A stretch of DNA of 64,000 nucleotides, taken from NCBI GenBank assembly GCA_024403335.1, contig JAKSSA010000004.1, positions 1-64,000 of the forward strand. Direction: 5' to 3'. Shown in pieces: positions 16,049-22,732 of the stretch. A program made the position numbers and the translations under genes. This stretch comes from Lachnospiraceae bacterium. Its GTDB lineage: Bacteria > Bacillota > Clostridia > Lachnospirales > Lachnospiraceae. Numbering within the stretch: position 1 is the first letter of the stretch; every line of letters starts with the position of its first letter. The notes beneath the pieces were generated by a model that saw only the letters and a program-made list of their open reading frames with translations, ran no database searches and was not told the origin of the DNA.

Positions 16049-17371
16049 ATGGGAATATCATTCTCAGCACATATAAGCAATAAGAGCAGTGCCATAACCG
16101 GGAAGTCAAAACTTTGTTCCGTTGCAAAGCACAACATGCGGTTGTATAAAACGGAGACTCCAAGGGAAAACTGTTATGATATTTTAAGGGGAACAAATGA
16201 ACTTTATTCAGATGTTACAAACCTTTATCATAACCTCTTTGATGAAGCTTTAAGGGAATATAACAATAAGCAGACAAGAGAGGAAAGAAAAATCCCGGAT
16301 TACTTTGACGCAGTATGCAAAAAGAGCCAGGATATCGCAGTTGAAATGATTGTCCAGATTGGAGACATCAGCTTTTGGGAAAGGCAAAAGGAACAGGATA
16401 AAGACTGGAGGCATAAGATACTCCCGGTATATAGAGGGATGCTTGAAAAGCTTGAGGAAATAATGCCGGAATTTAAGATTGCAAATGCAGTTATTCATTA
16501 TGATGAAACAAGCCCGCATATGCATATCGTAGGTGTTCCGGTAAGAAATAACTGCGTAAGAGGTCTTAAAACGCAGGTTTCCAAAAGAGATGTATTTACA
16601 AAGGACACACTTGCAAATCTCCTCCAGGGCAAGTTTAGGGATTATGCCAATGAATGGGTAAAGTCAGTGTATGATGATGAGCTGGTGGTTAAAAAGCAGG
16701 GCAGAAATCATGATCTGACCGTTACAGAATACAAGGTTAAGCAGGAAAAAGTAAAACTTGCAGAGGCAGAGGTCAAGGTGAAGGAATCACTTCAGGAGGC
16801 AGCAAAGAATGTGAGTTATGCTCAAAGTTTCAAGGAGCTTGCAGATAAAAAGGCTAAGGAAGTGGCAGAACTGGAACAGAAGGCGAGCATTTTGGAAACA
16901 AAGGTTAAGGAGTCGGAAAATCGTGTTTCGAAGGCTGTAAGGGAAGTAAAGCTACTGGAACATGATCATGACGAAATAAGCAAGAAGATAGACGATTTCA
17001 GCAATACAGCTTATACGGCATTACCTGAGGCAAAGGCTATGATGTCAGCTAAAACATACAAGGAAAGGTTTGTGGATCCGTTTGTTGAAAAGATCGTTTC
17101 TTTGGTGAAATCTGCGTTATGTGCCTTTCAGAATCTGCTCTATCAGTTTAGAGACTTGCAAAGGGAACATGAGAAGCTTGGGGAGTATTACAGAATAGCT
17201 AAGGATAGAAATAAAACGCTTTATGAGAAGAACGAAAAACTTGAAAAGCGCAGTGATCTTCTTTACGAGATTGAGGATATGCTTGGAGATGATGCGTACA
17301 AGACGCTTGTTAATCAGGCTGAAGCATTTGCTGATCTGGAATATGAAAAGAGGTATGTGAAGGTTAGATAA
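16049..17371 (+). CDS. mobV: MobV-family relaxase (Pre/Mob)
   Basis: A 440-residue mobilization protein. The N-terminal SFSAHISNKSSA and the metal-binding motif HYDETSPHMHIVGVPV near residue 150 (HxDE...PHMH) are hallmarks of the plasmid Mob/Pre relaxases. The C-terminal half is a long coiled coil (residues about 220-330) rich in Lys and Glu. It would nick at oriT and pilot single-stranded DNA into a conjugation channel supplied by another element. Confidence 0.92.
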   Translation: MGISFSAHISNKSSAITGKSKLCSVAKHNMRLYKTETPRENCYDILRGTNELYSDVTNLYHNLFDEALREYNNKQTREERKIPDYFDAVCKKSQDIAVEMIVQIGDISFWERQKEQDKDWRHKILPVYRGMLEKLEEIMPEFKIANAVIHYDETSPHMHIVGVPVRNNCVRGLKTQVSKRDVFTKDTLANLLQGKFRDYANEWVKSVYDDELVVKKQGRNHDLTVTEYKVKQEKVKLAEAEVKVKESLQEAAKNVSYAQSFKELADKKAKEVAELEQKASILETKVKESENRVSKAVREVKLLEHDHDEISKKIDDFSNTAYTALPEAKAMMSAKTYKERFVDPFVEKIVSLVKSALCAFQNLLYQFRDLQREHEKLGEYYRIAKDRNKTLYEKNEKLEKRSDLLYEIEDMLGDDAYKTLVNQAEAFADLEYEKRYVKVR

Positions 17372-17404
17372 GGGGGAGTATATATAAAAAAAATAAATAG
17401 TAGA

Positions 17405-18688
17405 ATGGAGGAAATCCAAAAAAAGCCTGAAAATACTCAAGAACTATTGAATTATCTCTCGTCCCAATATAAAATAGATTTGGATGCGGTTCAGTCTGAA
17501 TTGGACATGCTCAAAAATACAAAATATAGAGAGATGCACACCGGTGCAATATGGGAAGGTAAGAACCATAAGTGGTATACCTACATTGGCGAGGACAGAA
17601 AGACAAGAAAGCTGGTAAAAAGAAATTCGGAAGAGGATTTAGAAGAATTTCTGACTGAGTATTATAAGTCTCTGGTAGAAACGCCAACCTTTGAAATGGT
17701 ATTTCATAAGTTCATTGAGAGAAAGAAGGAAAGAGGAGAGATTCGTTTATCGTCTTACGACAGATATATTAATCAATTCAAGAAATACTTCTTAAAGAAT
17801 GAAAAGGCAAAGAAGCTTATTAATAAAAAGGTTTCTTTTATCGACGCAGATGATCTTGATGAATGCTTGTACCCTTCAATTAAGGCGCTTAATATGTCTT
17901 CAAAAGAGTTTAATGCAATGTGTGGAATTGTCCGGGGAGTTATGAAGTATGCTGTCCAGAAACGGTATTCCAGTTTCAATGTGACAACTTATCTTGATTC
18001 CTTCGATAGACCTAAAAATGGTTTCCGGTCAACAAAAAAGAGTCCAAAGGAAGAAAGCTTCTCAATAAGCGAAACAAATCTGCTGCTGGAATATCTCCTT
18101 AAAGAAGGAGATGTACGGTCTTTAGGTTTGGTTCTTCTGTTTGAAACAGGTCTCAGAGTTGGTGAGCTTGCGGCACTTAAGAAGTCTGATGTTAATGATG
18201 ATTTGATTAGTGTTACAAGAACAGAAATCCATTACAAAAACGAAGCTACCGGTAAAAACAAAATTGACATCGAAGATTTTACGAAAACAGATGCGGGTGA
18301 GCGTCAGGTAACAGTGAGAGAACTTGGAAAAGCGGTGCTAGCACAGTTACTTGCCAGAAATCCGGAATCAGAGTGGTTGCTCACAGATGATGATGGTAAG
18401 AGAATCTGCGAATCGGGTTTTCGTAGAAAGATTTACAGAGCGTGCGATGCGGTTGGTATTCCAAGGCGTTCTCCTCACAAGATTAGAAAGACATATGCAA
18501 CAAACTTGATTTACTCAGGAGTCAATGAGGAAGTTGTTAAATATCTTATGGGGCATTCTGATATATCAACCACTAGAAGGAGCTATGTTATAGCAAGAGC
18601 TGACATGAACTTTATAAGAGAACAGTTGGCAAAAGCTCCGGTGTTAACAAAGGTTTCGACATCGCCTACAGCTGCTCAGACTGCATAA
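17405..18688 (+). CDS. int: Tyrosine integrase
   Basis: A 427-residue phage-type integrase. An N-terminal arm-binding region and a core-binding domain (about residues 95-200) precede the catalytic domain with ETGLRVGELAAL (Arg near 251), PHKIRKTYAT (H-x-x-R near 357), GHSDISTT and the nucleophile Tyr near 393 (RRSYV). The gene ends 105 bp before attR. The only upstream purine-rich site is about 30 nt away, so translation initiation is unusual or coupled to mobV. It matches the att sites and arm repeats seen at both ends. Confidence 0.93.
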   Translation: MEEIQKKPENTQELLNYLSSQYKIDLDAVQSELDMLKNTKYREMHTGAIWEGKNHKWYTYIGEDRKTRKLVKRNSEEDLEEFLTEYYKSLVETPTFEMVFHKFIERKKERGEIRLSSYDRYINQFKKYFLKNEKAKKLINKKVSFIDADDLDECLYPSIKALNMSSKEFNAMCGIVRGVMKYAVQKRYSSFNVTTYLDSFDRPKNGFRSTKKSPKEESFSISETNLLLEYLLKEGDVRSLGLVLLFETGLRVGELAALKKSDVNDDLISVTRTEIHYKNEATGKNKIDIEDFTKTDAGERQVTVRELGKAVLAQLLARNPESEWLLTDDDGKRICESGFRRKIYRACDAVGIPRRSPHKIRKTYATNLIYSGVNEEVVKYLMGHSDISTTRRSYVIARADMNFIREQLAKAPVLTKVSTSPTAAQTA

Positions 18689-18695
18689 AAATTAG

Positions 18696-18714
18696 GTAAT
18701 CCAAAAGTAATCCA
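18696..18714 (+). promoter_or_regulatory. Integrase arm-type repeats, right end
   Basis: Direct GTAATCCA copies at 18696-18703 and 18707-18714, with the same 11-bp period as the left-end pair at 5178-5196. They lie 79 bp before the attR core and just after the integrase stop. Confidence 0.7.
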
Positions 18715-18792
18715 TACAAAATACGCATTATTTTATCGGAAATGCTGAAAATATGTGGACGAGATGATTAGAGAACAAATTTCCCTTTGTGA

Positions 18793-18812
18793 TTCGATTC
18801 TCTCGTCCCCTG
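18793..18812 (+). other. attR core
   Basis: Exact 20-nt copy of the tRNA-Trp 3' end, without the rest of the tRNA. It marks the right end of the element. The bases just before it do not rebuild a tRNA. Confidence 0.9.
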
Positions 18813-18817
18813 TTGTG

Positions 18818-18842
18818 AGCCCGTATTTAACGGGCTTTTTTA
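18818..18842 (+). terminator. Terminator after attR
   Basis: Stem AGCCCGT/ACGGGCT, loop ATTTA, then T-run. It is probably the original chromosomal terminator of tRNA-Trp, displaced by the insertion, because it sits at the same distance from the att core as the one at 5134. The 18843-19034 stretch holds no gene I can support. Confidence 0.85.
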
Positions 18843-19034
18843 TTAAATAAACATGCTTGTCACCTAAATAAAAAAATGAAATGGATTGGAGGAAAGAACA
18901 TATCCTGAGAAAGTATTTGGTATTTATTACGTACTAATAAAATTCTGTTTCGGAATAAGACAAGTAAAACACGCAGACCGACATAGAGCATTTATAATAG
19001 CAGCAACTTTATCTAAAGCAGATAAAAATATTAA

Positions 19035-19063
19035 TTGACACAAAAAAGGATTCCACATATAAT
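19035..19063 (+). promoter_or_regulatory. Perfect consensus vegetative promoter
   Basis: TTGACA (19035-19040), 17-bp spacer, TATAAT (19058-19063). No ORF of note follows before a strong terminator, which points to a non-coding transcript. Confidence 0.88.
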
Positions 19064-19069
19064 GACGTT

Positions 19070-19257
19070 GAAAAGAAAAGCGTGCTTTTCTTGGTGGGCT
19101 AACACCTAAATCTGAACTAAGACCGATTATTCGGACGTTGACGGACAACACTAAAAACCGTATTCATCACTGCGTATGCAGTCGTTGGCAGACAACACTA
19201 AAATTAGCCTTAAAGAGAGGTTAGGAAACACATTGGTGATTCTATCCTCTCTTTTTA
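19070..19257 (+). ncRNA. Candidate structured small RNA, about 185 nt
   Basis: A consensus promoter ends at 19063 and an intrinsic terminator spans 19214-19257, with no supportable ORF between. The predicted transcript is a string of short hairpins: GAAAAGC/GCTTTTC, GGTG/CACC, CCGA/TCGG, GTTG-ACGGA-CAAC, ACTGC/GCAGT and GTTG-GCAGA-CAAC. A module of one tetraloop hairpin plus GTTGNNNGACAACACTAAAA occurs twice with a 47-nt period. It does not look like tmRNA, 6S or a known riboswitch, though I cannot search Rfam. A 74-codon ORF on the opposite strand covers part of it but ignores this layout. Confidence 0.6.
19214..19257 (+). terminator. Terminator of the candidate small RNA
   Basis: Stem AGAGAGG/CCTCTCT (19214-19220 with 19246-19252) followed by TTTTT. 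Confidence 0.8.
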
Positions 19258-19292
19258 TCTTTTTATGGAGTTTGAACACGGATTTGACCATA

Positions 19293-19327
19293 AAATGATT
19301 GCAAATGATGACAAATGAATGTATAAT
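19293..19327 (+). promoter_or_regulatory. Promoter with triple 10-bp repeat, RelB/PIN module
   Basis: TTGCAA (19299-19304), 17-bp spacer, TATAAT (19322-19327). Three repeats AAATGATT, AAATGATG and AAATGAAT at 19293, 19303 and 19313 have an exact 10-bp period and cover the promoter. Toxin-antitoxin antitoxins commonly repress their own promoter through such repeats; binding is inferred. Confidence 0.6.
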
Positions 19328-19350
19328 CAAGACGAAAAGGAGGTGTTATT

Positions 19351-19632
19351 ATGGCAAATACCTTAGTACAATTTAGAACAGAGGAGTCAGCACGTGTAAA
19401 AGCTGTGCAGATATGCGAAAAGCTTGGGATTGATCTTCAGACATACCTTCGCATGTGCATGACCAGATTAGTACAGGAAAATGGTATTCCTTTTAGCATG
19501 AATGTTAGTGATATTGCTGAAAATAAAGCAGTGAGAGCAATGAAAGCAGCCAGTAGAATTGCAGAGCAAAATGGTATTTCTGATATGACACTCGATGAAA
19601 TCAATGCGGAAATTGAAGCTGTCAGAAAGTAG
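19351..19632 (+). CDS. RelB/DinJ-family antitoxin
   Basis: A 93-residue protein with the ribbon-helix-helix N-terminus of RelB/DinJ (TLVQFRTEESARVKAVQICEKLG...LQTYLRMCM) and a C-terminal tail that would bind a toxin. The ribosome site is AAAGGAGGTG. It lies 6 bp before a PIN-domain gene. RelB antitoxins usually pair with RelE/YafQ nucleases; here the partner family differs. Confidence 0.88.
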   Translation: MANTLVQFRTEESARVKAVQICEKLGIDLQTYLRMCMTRLVQENGIPFSMNVSDIAENKAVRAMKAASRIAEQNGISDMTLDEINAEIEAVRK

Positions 19633-19638
19633 GCAATT

Positions 19639-20055
19639 ATGAATTACTATGCAGTTATTGATACAAATGTGCTTGTTTCTGCTATGTTAAAATGGAATTC
19701 GGTGCCAGGCACTATAATGGAACTTACTTTTGATGGTGTAATAGTTCCGGTTTTTAATACTGAAATACTAACAGAATACAGGGCTGTGCTTAGTAGACCA
19801 AAGTTTCACTTGAACAATGATATTATTGAGGATATCGTTGAAGAAATAGAACGGATAGGAATAAATGTTGAACCTGAGACGCTCGATATTGAGCTACCGG
19901 ATCCGAAAGATAGAGTTTTTTACGAGGTGACTATGGAAGAACGAAAAAAAGAGGATGCTTACCTTGTATCTGGAAACATAAAACATTTTCCAATCGAACA
20001 CTTTGTTGTAACTCCGAGACAAATGTTGGATATCATTTGTGGAGCAGAAGAGTAA
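19639..20055 (+). CDS. PIN-domain toxin (putative ribonuclease)
   Basis: A 138-residue PIN protein of the COG1569 type: N-terminal AVIDTNVLVSAML supplies the first catalytic Asp, TEILTEYRAVLSRPKF the Glu, and ELPDPKDRVFYEV plus KEDAYLVSGNIKHFP the later acidic residues (VFYEVT is usually followed by ...DAYLVTGN). PIN toxins cleave RNA with Mg or Mn. It is co-transcribed with the upstream antitoxin. The acidic core looks complete, so the module may be active. Confidence 0.85.
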   Translation: MNYYAVIDTNVLVSAMLKWNSVPGTIMELTFDGVIVPVFNTEILTEYRAVLSRPKFHLNNDIIEDIVEEIERIGINVEPETLDIELPDPKDRVFYEVTMEERKKEDAYLVSGNIKHFPIEHFVVTPRQMLDIICGAEE

Positions 20056-20234
20056 GAAGAAAGAATAACTAAACATAGTCACTTAATATGTGGCGTTAAG
20101 GATATTGCATCTTTATCAAATCATGATTGATGAGATAGCAGCTGACAAAATATTGGGGGGCATACACATATGAGTGGACAAATGTAAAACTATGATGATG
20201 GTTTATTGTTTACTGAATATGCTCTGAAAAAATA
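20056..20234. other. Gap without supportable gene
   Basis: AT-rich sequence after the PIN gene leading into a decayed kinase-like gene. No promoter, hairpin or ORF stands out. The segment TATGCTCTGAAAAAATA just before 20235 resembles the one before the second kinase-like copy at about 21815, so it is probably the remains of the same N-lobe. Confidence 0.4.
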
Positions 20235-20390
20235 TTGAGTACATTTGATTCGGTTGAAATGCGAGAAATTTTGGAAGAAAGTAAGTCTGATTATGAGACA
20301 TTAAAAGAGGCTGGAATAACGGTTCCAGGGCTTTTGGAAATAGATTATGAGAACGGAATTATTTTGAAGGAATACATTCATGGGGAATGA
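20235..20390 (+). pseudogene. Kinase-fold protein fragment, copy 1
   Basis: This frame encodes SDYETLKEAGITVPGLLEIDYENG then IILKEYIHGE and stops. It is clearly homologous to the 21699-22266 copy (SDYKTLIAAGIPVPRLCDIDYENA, IILKEYIPGE). Only the segment between the N-lobe and the hinge remains; the catalytic loop is gone. Confidence 0.8.
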
Positions 20391-20444
20391 CTTTTAATTG
20401 TGAAACGGAGTCCAAATGAGCAAATTATTATTATAGAAATTGCA

Positions 20445-20469
20445 TTATATCACGATATCGTGATATAAT
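20445..20469. promoter_or_regulatory. 24-bp perfect palindrome over -10 box
   Basis: Half-site TTATATCACGAT followed directly by its exact complement (20445-20468), overlapping TATAAT at 20464-20469. This is a likely operator controlling the DUF2442-HTH gene whose start is 24 bp downstream. The HTH protein itself is the obvious candidate repressor. Confidence 0.7.
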
Positions 20470-20492
20470 ATGAAAAAAGGGAGACGAATGCA

Positions 20493-20939
20493 ATGTTTCA
20501 TAAAGTTAAAGTCGTTAATGCTTTACCGGGTTACAGACTAAGTGTTCAGTTTTGTGAAGGCGTTACGAAAATATATGATATAAATCCTTTGTTTGAGAAA
20601 TTGCCTGTGTTTGGATATTTCAAGGAGCACGAAGATGAATTCTTTGGTGTGTCGGCAGACATTGGTGGGTATGGAATCGTTTGGAATGACGAACTGGATT
20701 TATCGTGTGATGAACTTTGGGAAAACGGAGTTCAGGTTGAGACTCCATTTGATGGCTTGATGTCATTTGCGGATGCAACTGAACTTTGGGGCCTTAATGA
20801 GAGCACGTTAAGAAAGGCAATTGCTTACGGTAAGCTTATTAATGGTGTTGATGTATGTAAATTTGGAAAGCAATGGGTTGTTTCGGTTGAGGCAATGAAG
20901 CGTGAATATGGTGATGCTAAAAAGGAAAAAAGTGTATAA
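20493..20939 (+). CDS. DUF2442 protein with C-terminal HTH
   Basis: A 148-residue two-domain protein. Residues 1-85 match DUF2442 (KVVNALPGYRLSVQFCEGVTKIYDINPLFE, ADIGGYGIVWNDELDLSCDELWENG). Residues 88-140 form a helix-turn-helix (FADATELWGLNESTLRKAIAYGK...VVSVEAMKREYG), as in DUF2442-HTH fusions often found beside toxin-antitoxin genes. The RBS is AAGGGAGACG. Its partner, if any, is not adjacent now; the next gene is a broken AlbA-type ORF. Confidence 0.8.
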   Translation: MFHKVKVVNALPGYRLSVQFCEGVTKIYDINPLFEKLPVFGYFKEHEDEFFGVSADIGGYGIVWNDELDLSCDELWENGVQVETPFDGLMSFADATELWGLNESTLRKAIAYGKLINGVDVCKFGKQWVVSVEAMKREYGDAKKEKSV

Positions 20940-21169
20940 TGCTCTTATGAGACAGTTTGTACAAAATGCCTAAAAATGAAAAAATTTATTTCTACAGAAT
21001 TAAAAAATACTTACATTATATTTTTATTAGTTAATAGAAAAGGCTAAAAGAGACAAGAGGTGGCAATCTTCATTAAGCTTAATTCGAAGTAAAATGAAGT
21101 GATATTGAAGTTGATTTTGAAGCGATTTTGAAGTATCTTGAAGTGATTCAAAAAAAGGAAAGTCATTAT

Positions 21170-21424
21170 ATGTACTTAGAAGAGCTTATCGAAGATGCGC
21201 AGCTAGAAAATGATAAATTGGAATGTAAGGCACTTCTCAATAGGGATGATGTTATTGGATGGCTGAAAAGTGTAGCAGGATTGGCAAATGCATCTGGTGG
21301 AGAATTCTATATTGGAGTAGAAGATAAAACGAACAAATTAATCGGCTTTGACAGAAAAGCCGCAGCTACTTTTAAGAGAACAAAAAACAATCCCTCGGTG
21401 AAAATAATCACCGGGGGATTGTGA
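21170..21424 (+). pseudogene. Truncated AlbA_2 / Schlafen-type DNA-binding domain
   Basis: Residues LENDKLECKALLNRDDVIGWLKSVAGLANASGG, EFYIGVEDKTNKLIGFD match the N-terminal half of AlbA_2 (divergent AAA-4) transcriptional regulators, normally 380-480 residues. The frame stops 85 codons in, inside a terminator hairpin belonging to the opposing gene. Start chosen at ATG 21170 with AAAGGAAA upstream. Confidence 0.75.
21388..21421 (-). terminator. Terminator of the HigA-like remnant
   Basis: A 14-bp stem (21388-21401 with 21408-21421, one G-U pair, loop AAATAA); read on the minus strand it is followed by TTTTTTG. Confidence 0.8.
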
Positions 21425-21426
21425 TT

Positions 21427-21660
21427 TTAAGCAAATTTGCAAATCTGAATAGAGAGGAGCTCATCTGCCATAACTTGTCTCATATTTCTGATATCGATGT
21501 CATTTTGCATATCTAAAAAATATATATCCGATACACCAAAGTATTTTGCTAAGCGAAGTGATGTGTCAGGTGTAATCTTCCTTCTGTCATGGAGAATATC
21601 TTGAATTCGTGAAGTGGGAACATGGATTTCCTGGGCAAGTTTATATGCTGAGATTCCCAT
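21427..21660 (-). pseudogene. HigA-type antitoxin, N-terminus lost
   Basis: An XRE antitoxin of the HigA/VapI family: MGISAYKLAQEIHVPTSRIQDILHDRRKITPDTSLRLAKYFGVSDIYFLDMQNDIDI. Homologues have about 20 more residues before this point; in the same frame upstream one still reads KKFLEPMGISAY, then a stop with no start codon. The upstream part has therefore been cut off, next to the kinase-like pseudogene. It might still be translated from the internal ATG (21660) but no toxin gene is adjacent. Confidence 0.7.
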
Positions 21661-21698
21661 TGGCTCAAGAAATTTCTTATGATTGTAGAAAGTAGATT

Positions 21699-22266
21699 AT
21701 GAAAGAAAAGAGTTTAACCCAATATTCTGTAAACGGTCATATATTTGACACAATAGAATTTTTTGGGAAAGGATGGACTTGTAATACATGACTGGTAACA
21801 GATGGGGAAAACTGTATGCTTTGAAAAAATACTGGAAGTATACGAACCAGACAAAAAGAAAGCAATTGTAGAAAGAAGTCTGTCGGATTACAAGACATTA
21901 ATAGCGGCAGGGATACCGGTACCAAGGCTTTGCGACATAGATTATGAAAATGCTATTATCTTAAAGGAATATATTCCGGGAGAAGTAGCATTTAATTATA
22001 TTGCGAAAAGGAAAAACGCGGAACTATTGTTGGAACAAGTAAGAGAAATCTACAACAAAGCAGAGTTGTATGGAATAGAACTGGATTATAAAAGTTTAAA
22101 TTTTGCCGTAAAGGATAATCGGCTTATTTATATAGACTATTCGTGCTGTCCCCTAAGGGATGAAACGAGAGCTGAGTTTGAAAAAACGATTTTGGAATAT
22201 TGGCAAGCTGATACACCGGAGTTTGCCGGAATGTTATATGATGTGGCGATGAAGTATATGGAATAA
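21699..22266 (+). pseudogene. Kinase-fold protein with damaged N-lobe, copy 2
   Basis: The open part (21802-22266, 154 codons) encodes a protein-kinase/aminoglycoside-kinase-like fold: LKEYIPGEVAFNYI (hinge), LDYKSLNFAVKDNRLIYIDYS (Asn and Asp of the catalytic loop and metal site). Upstream, ATG 21699 begins QYSVNGHIFDTIEFFGKGWTCNT, a Gly-rich loop, then an in-frame TGA, LVTDG, and after a frame change LYALKK, the ATP-binding Lys. So the N-lobe is present but broken by a stop and at least two shifts. Confidence 0.72.
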
Positions 22267-22290
22267 CAGGAAGGAAAACAGTAACAATGA

Positions 22291-22322
22291 TAACCTTGCA
22301 AGCGCAAGGTTATTTTTATTTT
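22291..22322 (+). terminator. Intrinsic terminator
   Basis: Perfect 9-bp stem TAACCTTGC/GCAAGGTTA, loop AAGC, then a T-rich tract. It closes the kinase-like pseudogene transcript. Confidence 0.85.
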
Positions 22323-22485
22323 TGCTATCTCATTTTATTATAAAGATGCAAAGATACCGGGTGCTATTGGTGGCAGATTAAAAAAGGTATTGATATACTT
22401 GATAAGTTGTAACAAATTTAGTTCAGAATGATTTTGTTAAAAAATATTTGAATAAAAATTCCGGTTTAATAGGAGATAGAATAAC

Positions 22486-22548
22486 ATGATTATTGGTAGA
22501 GAAAGAGAACTTAAGTCGTTATATGTACCATTCTACGGCAGGAATATT
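22486..22548 (+). pseudogene. N-terminal scrap of an archaeal-type ATPase gene
   Basis: An ATG with AGGAGATAG upstream starts MIIGRERELKSLYVPFYGR, which matches the opening of the large AAA ATPase/DUF234 family (MIxGREKEL..L). The frame loses similarity after about 20 codons before the P-loop. Confidence 0.6.
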
Positions 22549-22597
22549 GGAATAAGTCCGGACAGATGTACAATTAATATGCAATAGAGCAACATAC

Positions 22598-22664
22598 TAT
22601 CGGCAAAATATATTGAAGTTTCAACGCACATAATGTTGATATATATTGCCGATAATGGTATAAT
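22598..22664 (+). promoter_or_regulatory. Promoter and inverted repeat before fic
   Basis: TTGATA (22636-22641), 17-bp spacer, TATAAT (22659-22664). A long imperfect inverted repeat TATCGGCAAAATATA / ATATATTGCCGATA (22598 and 22641-22654) covers the promoter, and another CCGATA follows. The fic product carries an HTH domain and may bind here. Confidence 0.6.
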
Positions 22665-22732
22665 TTTTCCGATAGATTAAAGGATTTTGTATTAATATTT
22701 TACATGAAGTTGTTTTATGGCCTGGGGTGTAT

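Larger units (their letters stand above)
5110..18812 (+). mobile_element. Integrative mobilizable element in tRNA-Trp carrying a RiPP cluster
   Basis: About 13.7 kb bounded by identical 20-bp att sites with paired arm-type repeats inside each end. It encodes a tyrosine integrase next to attR, a MobV-type relaxase, a RepA-like ATPase, a zinc-ribbon protein and an XRE repressor. These form the mobility and maintenance block from 13.6 to 18.7 kb. The left 8 kb is cargo: a complete RiPP biosynthesis and export cluster. No type IV secretion genes are present, so transfer would need a helper element. Boundaries are seen directly; mobility is inferred from gene content. Confidence 0.88.

Noticed and set aside
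18927..19151. Minus-strand ORF of 74 codons after attR
   Set aside because: It overlaps a consensus plus-strand promoter and hairpin-rich transcript, has no good RBS and no recognisable domain.
19070..20055. Type III toxin-antitoxin system formed by the repeated RNA and the downstream genes
   Set aside because: Only two repeat units, and the next genes are a RelB/PIN type II pair, not a ToxN-fold toxin; kept only as a possibility in the finding.
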